The translations under genes and the position numbers were made by a program. A stretch of DNA of 64,000 nt from Anaeramoeba flamelloides. Taxonomy: Eukaryota > Metamonada > Anaeramoebidae. Shown here one piece after another: positions 10,706 through 23,300 of this stretch (positions are counted from its first letter, which is position 1; every line of letters begins with the position of its first letter). The stretch lies in contig JANTQA010000045.1 of assembly GCA_027625915.1 (NCBI GenBank), forward strand, positions 186,001-250,000. Reading direction: 5' to 3'. The notes under the pieces are model-generated. The model worked only from the letters and a program-made list of their open reading frames with translations, did no database searches and had not been told where the DNA came from.

Positions 10706-11383
10706 GGGTCTAGTCATTTATAGTGAAAAGGCCCCATACTCAAGGGGTGACCTGAGACCAAAAAGGGTATTGTGAAATAGGCCTTCTTTTGGTTGACAAA
10801 ATTCAAATAACAAAAAAAAAAATTCCATAGGATCTCTTTGACAAAAAATTCAACGAAGAAAAATAAGTTTGAAGGTACTCAATTTCAAAAAATCAAAATT
10901 TTAAAAAAAAAATCATCTTTTCTCATTTTCTTTTTCCAAAAGAGGTTAAATTTCTTTAATTTAAAACAAATTGATTTCTTGTATTTCGCAATCAATTTTA
11001 TTCGATTTAGTCTGATTTGTGGTTATTTTAAAACCCACTCAATTTGACCAAGTAAGGATTAGGTAATAGTCTTTCAATAAAAATAACTCATTTCAAAAAA
11101 GAAAAAAAAAGTCACCAAGATCTCAAAAAGCACCAAAGAGTGACACTTCAAAACTGACATAGTTGTTTTCAGAATTGTAATTCACGACCATTCTAATTGG
11201 AAATTGAGTGTCGCTCTTTAGCGCTTTTTTCTAAAAATGTCCTCATTTTTGGTTGTTGATTTTTAGAGATCGATCGTACATCATAGGTTGGTTGGTTTTT
11301 GATTGGTGTTAGGTCCTCAATAAAATTACTAAAAAGTTTTTTTCCATTTCAGAATAAAAAATTTCACCGTAATGACTCTACCC
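10706..11383 (+). mobile_element. D element, copy 1 (TTAA-flanked)
   Basis: Flanked by TTAA at 10702-10705 and 11384-11387. The left end is GGGTCTAGTCATTTA; the right end, reverse-complemented, is GGGTAGAGTCATTACGGTG. It is similar along its length to the inverted copy at 30.95-31.73 kb, sharing GGTTGACAAAATTCAAATAA, CTGATTTGTGGTTATTTT and ACTCTTT-rich inner inverted segments. TTAA flanks suggest piggyBac-type mobilisation, but known piggyBac ends begin CC rather than GG, so TTAA may instead be part of the terminus. Confidence 0.6.
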
Positions 11384-11399
11384 TTAATAGAAATTCTTT

Positions 11400-11840
11400 T
11401 CTTTAAATTTACCATCAAATCAATTTAAATCTGATTTGTGGTTATTTTGTAACACACTAAATTCTAGAAAGTAAGGATTTTGTAACTTTCTTGAGATAAA
11501 AAATAACTCTTTGAGTAGCGAACAAAATGAAAAAAAAACAATCTTGTAGATCTCTAAAAGCTAAAAAGAGAGAAACTTTTAAACTGATCACATTTGTATT
11601 CAAAATTATAATTTACAACCATTCAAATTGATAATTGAATGTAACTCTATTTGGTGGTTTTTCTAAAAAAATTTATTATTTTTCATTGTTGATTTTTGGA
11701 GAGGGATCTAACAATATATGTTGATTGTTTTTTTTTATTGTTATTAGTTCTCTTAAAAATTACAAATTTTTTTTTTAATTTCACAAAATTATTTTTTACC
11801 ATAATGACCCAACCTTTAATCACAAAATTTATTTCGAACA
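11400..11840 (+). mobile_element. D element, 5'-truncated copy in tandem
   Basis: Starts inside the D sequence at CTGATTTGTGGTTATTTTGT and runs to ATGACCCAACCTTTAAT, matching the right two-thirds of copy 1 immediately upstream in the same orientation. It is more diverged than the copy at 30.9 kb. Confidence 0.55.
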
Positions 11841-11889
11841 ACTCTACTTTTTTTTTCTTTATCAATCATATCACAACTTTTCATATTCA

Positions 11890-12430
11890 TAAACCCCATT
11901 CAAAATTTTTTAACACACTAAAATTCAATTCAAAAAAAAAAATCTGATTTAATCATTCACAAAAAAATATAAAACTAGAAACATTCACTAATTATAATGT
12001 TAACACTTGTTTATGAATTATAATACTCATAAAAAAAAAAAATAAATAATTATCAATATTAATAAATCAAGAGTGTTAAAAATATTGGAGAGAGCATAAT
12101 AAAAAAAACGCATTGGTAAATTTGTTGAAATTCTATTAGGAATATTGATCGATCAATGGTTAGATACTATCTACTAATTTTATTTAAGATCTTCTATTTT
12201 GGATAACTCAATTTTAATCTAATATTAATCTTTTAAAAAAATATTTTGATCGAACCAAGCTAGGTTAGGTAATTCAAAAAATGAAATGAAAACAAAAAAC
12301 TAAATGACGAAAAAATTATTTTCAGATTTTTAAAAAATCAAAATTATTTCAAATTTGAAGGAAATTGTTTTATTATTGTAATTTTTTGAACTGTTTTAAC
12401 TGTGTGGAAAATTTTGAATTTTAGTTAACT
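11890..12430 (+). mobile_element. Family A element, copy 3 (old)
   Basis: Starts AAACCCCATTCAAAATTTTT. It contains TTGGTAAATTTGTTGAAATT and ATATTGATCGATCAATGG, and ends near AACTGTTTTAACTGTG. Order and spacing match the copies at 3.7 and 50.6 kb but with much more divergence. Confidence 0.55.
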
Positions 12431-13564
12431 TAATGGGATTGAAAAATCAAAAATAGAATGATTTAAACTTGAAATCGAGAAATATAAAGAAACCAACTGT
12501 TAAGGAATTAATGATAAACTGTGTTATGCTATCATAAAACTATATGATAATTAAAAGCAAATCCAATTCATCCTCACTAGTTAAATGACACTAAAAAAGC
12601 ACTTATAAATATATTTACATTTTAAATTCTTTTAGATTGATTTATAAAGATCACAATTCAAAATTGTAATTTTTCCAAATTCCTTTTTAATTATATTTCC
12701 AAAATCAAAAAATGAATCAAAAAATATTATTATTCCGATATTTATAAATTAACATTTAGAACCAAATCTAACTATTTTAGAGATTATTTAAATCTTAAAT
12801 TTAACCAAGATATTAAAAATATAAACCTAAATAATTTAAAAATATCTAGTTTTTTAAAAAAATTTTCCCAATCAAAAAAATATAAAATATAATTAAAATT
12901 TTAAAACACAAATTAGTTAAAGGATTTCAAAAAATTGACAATTTGAAATAAACTCCATTTCAAAACCAAAAGGCCCATTAAAAATCAAATTTTGAAAATA
13001 AAATTTTTTAGAAAATGAATATATATATAATAAAAAAATTACAATTTTAGTATTTAGTTCTATACATTAGAAATATTTGTTTTTCGTCTAAAAATAAAAT
13101 AAATAAAAAATAAATAAATAAAAATTGTAATATTCATTATGAAATTTAGTTTATATAAGTGATGATGTAAATAATATTGATTTAAACCCAATTGAAAATA
13201 AAAATTATAAAAATATCTTATTACAATCTTAAATCTTTAAGAATTGGTTAATTAACCCGACTGGGAATAATATCGAATATATTAAAAAAAGATTAATTGT
13301 ATTTATTCATAAAAAAGGAGATGAAGCAGTAACTTTGAAAAATAGACCAATTTATAAAAATCAAATTTTACCAAGATTATTACTCAAAATGTTATACCAA
13401 TTAATTAAATATTGTTGGGAATTCATTCATAAAACACACTTTAGGTAGAAGGAAACAATTCATACTTGCCTAATAAAAAAATTTTTTTTATAACATGTTA
13501 TAAACGTGTCTTAAAGGTGTTATAAAGGTTAACAATCTGATAAAATTTTATAATAACAACTTTT

Positions 13565-13890
13565 ATCACACAACACTATCATGAAAATTTTTTCAAAAAA
13601 AATTAAACATTTGCTAATTTTACCTTTTTACTAACCTTAATTATAATAAACACTATTGGTTAATAAAAGATCTTGGATCAAAAATTATTTTTCAAGATAT
13701 TTAAAAATTAAAGTTGGAAAATTCAATTTTCCAGTAAGATTTTTTTCAAATTTAATAGTAAAAAATTTGAATATTTTGATCTTCACAGTTAAAAGGTTAT
13801 AATCATAAATTTTAAAATCATTGGAAAATTAATAAATATATTTCAAACAGATAACCAATTATTTTGACTATTGTGAATTATTTAGTGATA
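13565..13890 (+). repeat. Repeat J, copy 1
   Basis: Shared with about 31820-32075 (same strand) and 29105-29420 (inverted). Common stretches are GGTTAATAAAAGATCTTGGA-like and AAAATTCAATTTTC. Order relative to palindromes and G is the same here and, inverted, at 28.3-29.4 kb. Confidence 0.55.
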
Positions 13891-13924
13891 TAAATTGAAA
13901 AAAATATTTTTTTTTTGATTTTCC

Positions 13925-14180
13925 GTTAGTTTTTTTTTAATTTTCGAAATAAACAGAAAATTTTAATAAAATTTCGGTTTATTCCAAAAAGTAAAAAAAA
14001 TCGCCTAGCTTTTCCAGAATTTAAAAGAAATGAGTAAAATATTTCATTTTTCTCCATTCTTTTGAATTCTGGAAAGGCTAGGCGATTTTTTTTTTTTAAT
14101 TTACGAAATAAAAAGAAAATTTTTGAAATCATGATTTTTCTCTATTCTTTTGAATTCTGGAAAAGCTAGGCACTTAACGT
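13925..14180. repeat. Palindrome array C2
   Basis: One module pairs CGAAATAAACAGAAAATTTT with its partner TTTCGGTTTATTCC. Two modules carry CTTTTCCAGAATTTAAAAGA or its complement TTCTTTTGAATTCTGGAAA, joined by GCTAGGCGA/TCGCCTAGC. Both arms of the main hairpin are present and nearly exact. Confidence 0.65.
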
Positions 14181-14209
14181 ATACTCTCAATAATTATCAT
14201 TATGAATTT

Positions 14210-14440
14210 TTTCTCTCTGTTTCAGTTTTATTAGACGAGTACAATGTTTTCAAAACTATTCGTTATTATCTATCAAAGTAAATATCTCCAGATTGAATTA
14301 AACTATAATTCATTCTTCAGTTTATTTGTAATTTTTTACCCGAAAAAGACCTTTTTTTCTGAACTAGAGATTTTTAAAAAAGTTGGTTATACTAACAACA
14401 ATAAATACAATAGTCTCATATTATAGAAGTTATGTAATTT
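14210..14440 (+). repeat. Repeat G, copy 2
   Basis: Matches the G repeat at 8.87 kb (CTCTGTTTCAGTTTTATTAG, then TTTTCAAAACTATTCGTTAT) and the inverted copy at 28.4 kb. It lies inside the K element. Confidence 0.5.
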
Positions 14441-15699
14441 TGATTATATTGTGAATAAACTTTATTAATAAGGATTAAAGGTTAACGAATGTAGTAGTTT
14501 TGTCTAACTTTTTTTTTTCACTTTTATTTTTTCATATAAGTGAAATGTTTGTTATAAAATGTGTTATAAAATTGATAACATATTATAAGCCTATTATAAG
14601 ATTATTTTTCTAAAAAATATTGAAAAAATCATCATATAAAAGGAAATTTTGTTATAAAAATGTTATAAATTATGTTTTTTTATTAGGGTTGTATTGCTGT
14701 ATTAAATTTGAAAAATAATTTAAATAAAATGAAATAAAATAATGAAAATGAAACTAATAAAAACACATATATTATAATAATTAATATAGCAAAATGCTTT
14801 GATTTATTTAGTTTTAAAACCTTTAAAAAACAATTAAAAAAATTTTCTGTTAAATAAAATTATCCAAAAATATTTATAAAAATATTATCAGTATGAAGGA
14901 CTTGATCTATTACAAGGTTATCCATTATACCTATAATATTTGCTGTTCTTTCACATTTTCTTTTATTAAAAATATTTTCATTAATTCACAATTGTAAAAT
15001 GTTTGCAGAGGATTTATTCTGAATTAATAAAATGAAAGGAAAATCAATTAAAAGAAAAATTAATTTTAATAGTTGAAATAATAATTCAATTTGGATTTAA
15101 CCTAAAGGTAAGAAAGAACTTTCACAATATATTTATCAAAAAGATTAAATATTTGTCTCATTACTATGAAAAAATTCACATTTAGCCTATAATTGAAAAA
15201 AGGCAAAATAAACTTATTACAATTATAACCAATTATATAGTAATAATTTATTAACAAATAATTTGAAAATTGGAATTTTTAAATCTTTTCTATTCAGTCA
15301 ATTAAAATATGAATTAGAAATATATAATTATAAAATAAAAAAACAATTTTAATTATTTGAATTCTTGGATAAATTCATGCATTGCTGAAATATTGAAAAT
15401 AAACAGAAATACAAGCCAATTATTATTTATAAATAACAAAATTTAAAATCAAAATTTAGTGATTATAAATGTAAAAAAAAAAAATTAAATTCAAATAAGA
15501 AATTGAAACTTTATCTCTGTCTTATCTTGAAAAATTAAAAAAAATCAATCAAAAAATCAACAATCAAATTAATTGGATTTCAAAAAAATTATCTCTTTTT
15601 AAAAAAGAAATTTATAATTACAATTATGATGAGTTATTGAATTCTATCAGTCGAAAGTATCATTAGGTTTTCCATATTTAATAAGAATAGAGTATAATA

Positions 15700-16080
15700 A
15701 AGATTTTGCCGAGTTCTTTTGAATTCTGAAAAACTACTATTTTTTTTTTAATTTGTGAAATTAGATAATTAAAGAAATTTTCGGTTATATTTCTAATTTT
15801 TTTAAAAAAAAACTGTTAGTTTTTCATTAGTTTTCTTTTAGTTTTCCAACTAAAAGATTTTATTAATAAACAGAAAACTTAAGAAAATCACCCTTCGTCT
15901 TTTTTTTCAATTTGAGAAAAAAAAAGAAAATTCAAGAAAATTTCGTTTAATTTCAGAAATTAAAAAAACGGACTAGTTTTCCAGAATTTACAATAATATA
16001 GTTAATTCTTCAATTTTACTATATTCTTTTGAATTCTGGAAAACATGGACACTCTATGGAACTTGACGGTACCACACAAG
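15700..16080. repeat. Palindrome array C3
   Basis: Degenerate modules: TTCTTTTGAATTCTG at the left, a GAAATTTTCGGTTATATTTC module, an AGTTTTC/GAAAACT module, and a full hairpin near 15975-16044 with TTTTCCAGAATTTACAATAA against ATTCTTTTGAATTCTGGAAA. It ends in a linker GGACACTCTATGG. Confidence 0.6.
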
Positions 16081-16610
16081 AATGTTTTACAATAAATAAA
16101 AAATAAAATTTTTTTATTTGCTCCCAAAAAATATGAAAGTTATCTATCAAGCTCCAACAATTTTAATATTTAAGATGTTTACTAAATGATTAAATAGATA
16201 TTATTACGTTTTAAATAAAAATTCTCAATTAAATTCTGTCCTTTATGTTTAAAATATAAATAAAAGAAAAGAAAAGAAAATATTGATCATTTTTTATAGG
16301 ATGCCCTTTCTATGATAATAATAAATTAATATTCCATAACTAATTAAAAGAAATAAATCATAATGAATAAATTTTTAACCGTGATAACTTAAAATTAAAT
16401 TCATTAATTATTAATCGCGAAATCTAAGATTTTAAGCTTAAATTTCTGAAAAACAATTTAAGTATAAGGATATTTAGAGTGTAATTTACACTTCTTCAAT
16501 AAAATAAGATTTTTTTTTTATTTGAAAAATCGAAATTTGAAGTGTAAAATAATTTTATTTAATTGGATTTATTATTTAAAATCAAGTGATTAAACACTTG
16601 TCCACAAAGA

Positions 16611-17742
16611 TGAGAATTTTTAAGTGAATAAATATATAACTTCTAATTCAAAGAGTGAATAAACACATTCATTAGAAGTATTTGAATCTTAATTTAGTAT
16701 ACTAAAATAAAATTAAAATAAAGTAATGAAGTGAAATAAAAAAAAAAAAATGAAAGAAAACAGAAGAAAAAATAAAGAATTTAAAAAAAATCGATAAGAA
16801 AAATGTTTAGAGTTATAGGAATTAAGATTATTTTGCACGATCTATGATACAGAATCATTTGTATTTTATATTTTTTATGGTATAGAATGTTGAATCATGT
16901 TGATAAGAAAATATTCCATAATAATACCATTAATTTCTTTTGTGATCATTTTCCTCTGTCATACATCTATATCTTCAAATTTGGACTTAGGAATCATTAT
17001 CTTAAAAATTGAAAAATTTCAAAACTCTATACAAAACTAATTCATACATTAACAACTGCCCGACCCAACTAGAAAATAGTTTATTATAATTATTGTTTTT
17101 GATTTTTTTTTCTTTAATTGAAGTAAATTGACAAAAAACACATATTTTATCAAATCTTTTTTAGGAATTGGTAACTCTTATTTACCCCATCACCATCACC
17201 AAAGGACATAATCGAATTATTTTCTAAAATATTAAATTAAACTTGATAAAAAATCCCATTTAGCAACTTTAGAGAAAGGAATTTATCATTTTTACAAAAA
17301 TTCATTTTTTACAATTGAATTTTCAGTAAAAAATATTTGATCCCTTCCATTTTGATTTTTGGATTAAAAAAACCAAAAAGAAAAATTTTCAAAAGATTTT
17401 TTTTCTTATCAAATTATACTTTTAAGAATTTTAATAATTTGTATTAACAAATAACTTTATAAATCTAATCTTATTTTAGAAAAGAAAAATAAACAAAATA
17501 TTTAAAAATTGTAGATCATATAACCACACAAATTCAGCTCAATTCCAATAACTCTAAACATTTTTCTCTCTATTTTTTTAATTCTTTATTTGTTATCTGT
17601 TCTTCTTTTTTTTTTTCCACTTCTTTTCTTTATTTTAAATCTTTTTTAGAAAAGTTAAATTTAGTTTTAAATACTTCTAGTGAATGTGATTTATTCACCT
17701 TTTGAATTAGAAGTTATGTATTTAATCACTTCAAAATTCTCT
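16611..17742. mobile_element. L element with ~220-bp terminal inverted arms
   Basis: The left arm, about 16611-16830, is the reverse complement of about 17530-17742. Shared stretches are ATATATAACTTCTAATTCAA, AAAAATGTTTAGAGTTAT and GGAATT. Similarity stops outside these limits. The 700-bp interior has no recognisable frame. Long arms and no coding fit a foldback or MULE-type non-autonomous transposon. No target duplication was identified. Confidence 0.5.
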
Positions 17743-20388
17743 CTTTTTAACGAACCAGTTTTTTTATAACACTAAACCCTTAAAAATAAGTCATTACAAA
17801 ATATTTAATAATTTAAAATCGGGAAAATTGATCTTTTCTTTGATTTTTCCGATAATGTATTAAAATGTCTTCAAATTTAAAACATCTAGTTCTATTTTTT
17901 CTTCAATTATTAAGAGTATAAATAACAAAATATTATTATTTCAATAAGTTATTTGATAATATCATTTTTTTTTTTTTTTTTTTTAGAAGAATTATTAATT
18001 TGAATTCGTTTTATTTATTTGAAAATCTGAGAAAAAATTGAGAAATAATAGGGAAGCATTTTGATATGTTTAATCTTTGTTGAATTACTAACAATAAACT
18101 CGGTGAAATAATTAAGAATGGATTATTTATTATTGATTAAAAATAATCACATTAAAAAGTATTTCTTTAGGTTATAAGTTGGATTTTAAAAGTTTTAAAA
18201 AAATATTTTTGGAAAATTTTTAATTTAAGAAAGTAGTATTTTTTAAAAATAAAATGAAATCTTGTCAAGATCTTGAAATTTTTTTTTTGTAATTTGTACT
18301 TCGACTTATGAAGTGGATCAGTTAAAATCCCATCTAAACAATTTATCAATTTGGGTCTCTTTTTTGAAATCCAAAATTCAATATTTCCAATAAAAAACGT
18401 AAAAAAAGTAACCTATTATTTTATTAACAATTAAGATAATTCTTCACAATGGTTAAACATATTTTTTGTTTTATATTGGACAGTCTTGATTTTGAAAGAA
18501 AATTAATTATATTAGTTAGGATTTTTAATAATTATTATTTCAATATAAATATCTTAGACAATAGAACTAATTGAAGTATAGGTGATTTAATAAATGAATA
18601 TTTGATAGAAGTTTAGAAAAATGTTTCTCAATTAAATTGAGATCTCTTAAGCAAAAAAAAATATTTATTCTTTAATGTTTTAAAAAAGTTCTTTTCTGGT
18701 TTTTAAAAAATGAAAAAAAATCCCAAAAAAAATTTTTAATTTTTCAATGCAAAAAAATTTTTTTAACAAATTGTTTGGTCTTATTCAAAAGAATAATTAG
18801 AACGATTCAAATCATTTTTGACAGGAAAAAATTGATTTTAATTTTGAGATAAAATTACTTGATTCCCAAATATCTTCAATAAAATTTTATTTTGAAAAAT
18901 CAAATCTAATCTTTAAACAAAATCACAATTTCTTGGTAAAATTTTTAACATGACTTTAAATTTAATTGATTATAACTATCTAATCTGAAAATTAAATAAA
19001 TACAATTATTATTCAATTGTTGAATATATCATTTTTTTGGCTTACCAAAAGTTTTATCTCAATTGAAAAAAAAATCTTTATATAAATATTCCTGGTAACA
19101 AAAACTTGATATTGAATAATAATGATGGGAATGGCAATAAACAGGGTAAAAAAATTTTTATCGTGTGAGAAATTAGATGAATTTAGATGTTTTCTTTTTT
19201 GGAAATATTGGAAAAAAAAAATTTGATCTCACAAAAACAAATATTCTTTTTATTGTGTTTCTTTATGATCAGAATTTTTTGACACTTGTCATATACAAAA
19301 TTTGTAAGTAGAGAATACCCCATAACATATTTTAAAATTTTGCCTTGTTGTTGTAGAGATCTGATCACTAGATAATTTGGGTTTATTTCTGATTTTTTTG
19401 TTAAAATGGAAGAAAAAATTGATTCGAACTGTTCTTTGAATATAAAGAAATTTCATTCTAATTTCAAGTTTAAAATAATTATTGTAATTTTTTTATAATT
19501 AAAGTATATTTTTTATACAGAGTTATTCTAATACTTTGCTGTTTTCTTTTTGTGATATAATTTGTGTTCTCTTCCTACACAAACAATAAGATTTCAATCT
19601 TCTTCAAATAAAATAATTTTTTTTGAAATAATTTGGAAATATGTTGAATTTTGAACTTTTTTAAAAATGAGGAAAAAAATGAATCAATCCTTTAAAAAAG
19701 CTATAATTCATTTCTGAAAATCGTCTTTAAATTAAGTCAGTGTTTTGTATGAATCAGATTTTTCCTTGGTTTTTCAATTTCAAGATATCTTTAAAATTTT
19801 TTTGGAATTTGCTATTAAATTTACTTGAGAAGATTTTTTTTTAAGTTAACAGTCACTTACCCAGCTTTTGAGAATATGTTAAATTTAGATTGGATTCTAA
19901 AAAACGAAATTAAGTTCAAAGTGGTGTAAGAACATCGAATTGTATCTTATTTGACAAGTAAATTCAAGGTATTTTTTAATCAAAAGAGAGTCTTTCCAAA
20001 AAAAACAAAATTTTCATCTTTTTATATATTATAAGAATACAATATCACCAATGAAAATAAAGATTGTGATTAATATCTTGATAGAATTTTATTAAACAAT
20101 TTGTTTTGGTCCATAAGCTTTATTTAAAAATAATTTCAAGTTATTTGATTTTTCCTTTAAAATAAGAAAAACAAAATAGTTATTTCAATTTTTGGAAATT
20201 TTTTTAAGACAAGTGATATTCCAATACAATTTTCCATTTAAAGAATTTGTTTAATGCAGAAATATTCATTTAAGTTCCTAATGAAAACTTTTAAATAACA
20301 ATTTTTGGTTCGATAATTTATTTTTCAATTTTTATACTTTTGTTTATTTCACTTCACTTTTTTGATATTTTTCTAAAGTTACTAGTGT

Positions 20389-23300
20389 ATGGCATTAAGA
20401 AACTTTCTTGGGAATTGGTCAGTGAGAACCATTGACGTTTTTAAAAGAATAAAAGTTGTTGGAAAGGGAACCTATGGTAAAGTAAGTTAATATTTCCAAA
20501 CCAAATTTAAACAAAAAAAAAAATAAAAAAAAAAAAAACATCTAATAATAATCCTGGTGATTGTTCTTTAATTCCTTTTTTTATTTTTTTTTTCAAACCA
20601 AACACAAAAACAACAAAAACACCCTTACACATCCCAACCTCATTCAATTCAAATTAACAATAAAAAAAAAAAAAAAAAAAAAAAACAATTCAAAAAACAA
20701 ACAATCAAAAACACCTTTTTCTTCAAAAACATGAAGGTTTATTTAGCAAAAGACAAAGAAACAAATGAAACTGTCGCTTTAAAAAAAGTCAAATTATTAG
20801 AGTCACGACAAGGGTTTCCTGTAACTGCGCTAAGAGAGATCCGGATTTTAAAAACACTCAAGCATGAAAATATTGTGGATTTAAAGGAAGTGGTCGTTGA
20901 AACAAAAAAAAAGTATGGTAAAAACATTTATTTAGTTTTTGAATATTTGGAACATGACTTGAGTGGGCTGATGATCTCACCAGATGTCAAAAGATTTAAA
21001 GAAGGCCAAATTAAATGTTATTTAAAGCAATTATTGGAGGGTCTATTATTTTGTCATGAGAAGGGAATTCTTCATCGTGACATGAAAGGAGCAAACATTT
21101 TAATTAACAACAAAGGGCAATTAAAAATTGCGGACTTTGGACTAGCGAGAGGCTTTAATAAAAGAATTGCAAGGCTAACAAACAATGTGATTACCTTATG
21201 GTATAGGCCACCAGAGTTATTATTGGGCTCAACAAAATATGACACCAAAGTTGACATGTGGAGCGTTGGGTGCATTTTGGCCGAGATGTTTTATAACAAG
21301 CCAATTTTCCAAGGAGAGAACGAGCTAAAGGTACTTGAAAAAATCTATCAGACATGCGGATCACCAGAAGTCAATGGTTGGCAAAATGCTGAGCAGCTAC
21401 CAAAATTTTTGGAATTTCAATTTAAAGATCGGTTTAACAAAACAATAAAAGAGCGTTTTAAATCGTTCCCGAAGCAAGCACTCGATTTAGTTGAAAATTT
21501 ACTTGTTTTGGATCCAAAAAAACGGATGAGCGCACAAAAAGCCTTGAACCATGATTTTTTTTTTACAGATCCAATGCCCTTTCAACTAAAGGAATTGCCC
21601 AAATACCCACCATCACATGAAATGGATTCAAAAAGAAAACGCCAATTGGAACGTAGAAAATACCATTCAAGATCAAATAGTAATATTCCAAAAATCAATT
21701 TAGAGATCAATAAAAGAAACAACAACAATAATAATCCCAATCAAAATCAAAATCAAAATCAAAACACAAATGGAAACCAAAACCAAAATAAGGATCAGAA
21801 TAAGGATAATATAATTAATAAATCAACTAAATTTGATTCAACAAATAATAATGTTCACCAAAATTATCATCATGATTATAATAATAACCGTAGCAATAAT
21901 TATCTCGATAATAAAGGCAATTTCTCTTCAAATAATTTGTTAAATTATCCACTTACAAATTTCAACAATACGGGTAAATTGGTTTCTCATTCAAAATCAT
22001 TCCCAAACAATTTCAAAATTGAGGAAAACGAATCAAATATGTCAAAAGAAGAAATTGCAAAAATTAATCATTATAAAGAAAAATATTTAGATAATAAAAA
22101 TAATAAACAAGAAGGAAATAATAATTTACGGAATTACAATTCTAAATTTCATACAAATGATGATAATTCTAGATTTGCTGAATCCTTTTTGGGGAATTCT
22201 TTAATATCTAGTGGTTCGATTGTCAAAGTTGAAAGAAAATGGGATAATACAAATCAAAAATCAACAATTGACAATAATAGAAGTAGTAATAATAATATTA
22301 ATACCAATAATAATAATATTAATATCAATAATAATAATAATAATACTAACAATAGCAATAATAATAATTTTTATCCTAATATTATTCAGCAACAAGAAAA
22401 TGAAAAAAAGAAGCAATTCCCATTACAACAAATAAAACAGGAAATCAACAATAAAAATGAAAATGAAAATTATCAAAAGATAACCGATGAGAAAATACAA
22501 AATGAATTTACAATAATTAATAATAATATTAAAAATAATGAATTTTCGAAAAATAATTTAGATCAAGAAAATAATAATAATAAGAATGATATGGTCATTA
22601 AAAACGAAAACAATATCCAAAAAGAAATAATTGGCTTACAAAATAATTTGAACCAATTTCCAATAGAAAAAAATTTAAATTCATCACAACAATTGAATGA
22701 AACAAATATAACTGAAAACCAAATTGTTCAGCAAATCCAATCATATGAACATTTAACAAAATTAAGACAAAGAGAAGCTGAATGGTTAAAACAATTAGAG
22801 AACCAATTTAAACAGCAATCGAATAATTCTTTGATCCAAAATAATGAAATTACATTCAATAAACCACAATATTTAAAAATTGGTAACGAACAATTAAATG
22901 TTAAATTAGAAGAACACTTACCATTACAAATAGATACACAAATCAATACAGCAGTGACGATCCCAATAAAACAGCCCAATGAACAAAATCTTATTTTAGC
23001 GAATTCAAATGCCCAAGAAAATCAAAGCCAAAGCCAACAAATACAAATACCAATTAATCAAGCATCACAGTTGCCTATTGTTCAAAACTTTAACCAATCA
23101 ATCGGCCAACAGCAACAAAAAAATCAGCAGCAATCTTTATTATTAAATCAACAAATACAATTACCAATAAACCAACAGACACGATTACCAATTCAAAATC
23201 ATGTTTTAAATACAAATTTAAATCTTGATAAAGAAAACAACCAAGCAGAAAAGGGTATAGAAATCGTAAAGGCTCTTGAATTAGCTTCAAAACAAGCCAG

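Larger units (their letters stand above)
13469..14688. mobile_element. K element inserted in the LINE relic
   Basis: The left end CCTAATAAAAAAATTTTTTT and the right end TTTTTTTATTAGGG are inverted, and both are followed inward by TTATAAC-type motifs (TTATAACATGTTATAA; TTATAAAAATGTTATAA). The flanks TTG at 13466-13468 and 14689-14691 could be a 3-bp target duplication. The interior holds, in order, repeat J (about 13565-13890), palindromes (13925-14180) and repeat G (14210-14440). No transposase is seen. Confidence 0.5.
13200..15300 (+). mobile_element. Decayed LINE (non-LTR) reverse transcriptase, split by an insertion
   Basis: Three RT landmarks occur in order on the plus strand. At about 13252-13446 a frame carries FIHKKGDEAVTLKNRPI, matching the HKKGD...NxRPI motif at the start of LINE RT domains. 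At about 14770-14830 comes IINIAKCFDLFSFKTF, the equivalent of the D-x-x-K-A-F-D motif A with the first Asp replaced. At about 14890-15015 comes GLDLLQGYPLYL, like GxxQGxPLSP, then MFAEDLF, like YADDL with one catalytic Asp changed. Stops and frame changes break it throughout, so it is long dead. The 1.2-kb element at 13469-14688 separates the first landmark from the second. I cannot assign a LINE clade. Confidence 0.6.
9433..20388. other. 10.9-kb gene-free region of nested repeats
   Basis: No host gene supported. In order it holds a direct duplication (about 10016-10690), D elements (10706-11383 and a truncated copy to about 11840), a family A copy (about 11890-12430), LINE relic pieces with a nested insertion (13200-15300), palindrome arrays (13.9 and 15.7 kb) and a long-armed inverted repeat (16611-17742). 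From about 17.8 to 20.39 kb I see only AT-rich unique DNA and T runs before the kinase gene. Confidence 0.6.

Noticed and set aside
20731-20736. ATG at 20731 as start of the kinase
   Set aside because: It would remove the P-loop; the upstream exon with GKGTYGK and a GTAAGT donor completes the kinase domain.
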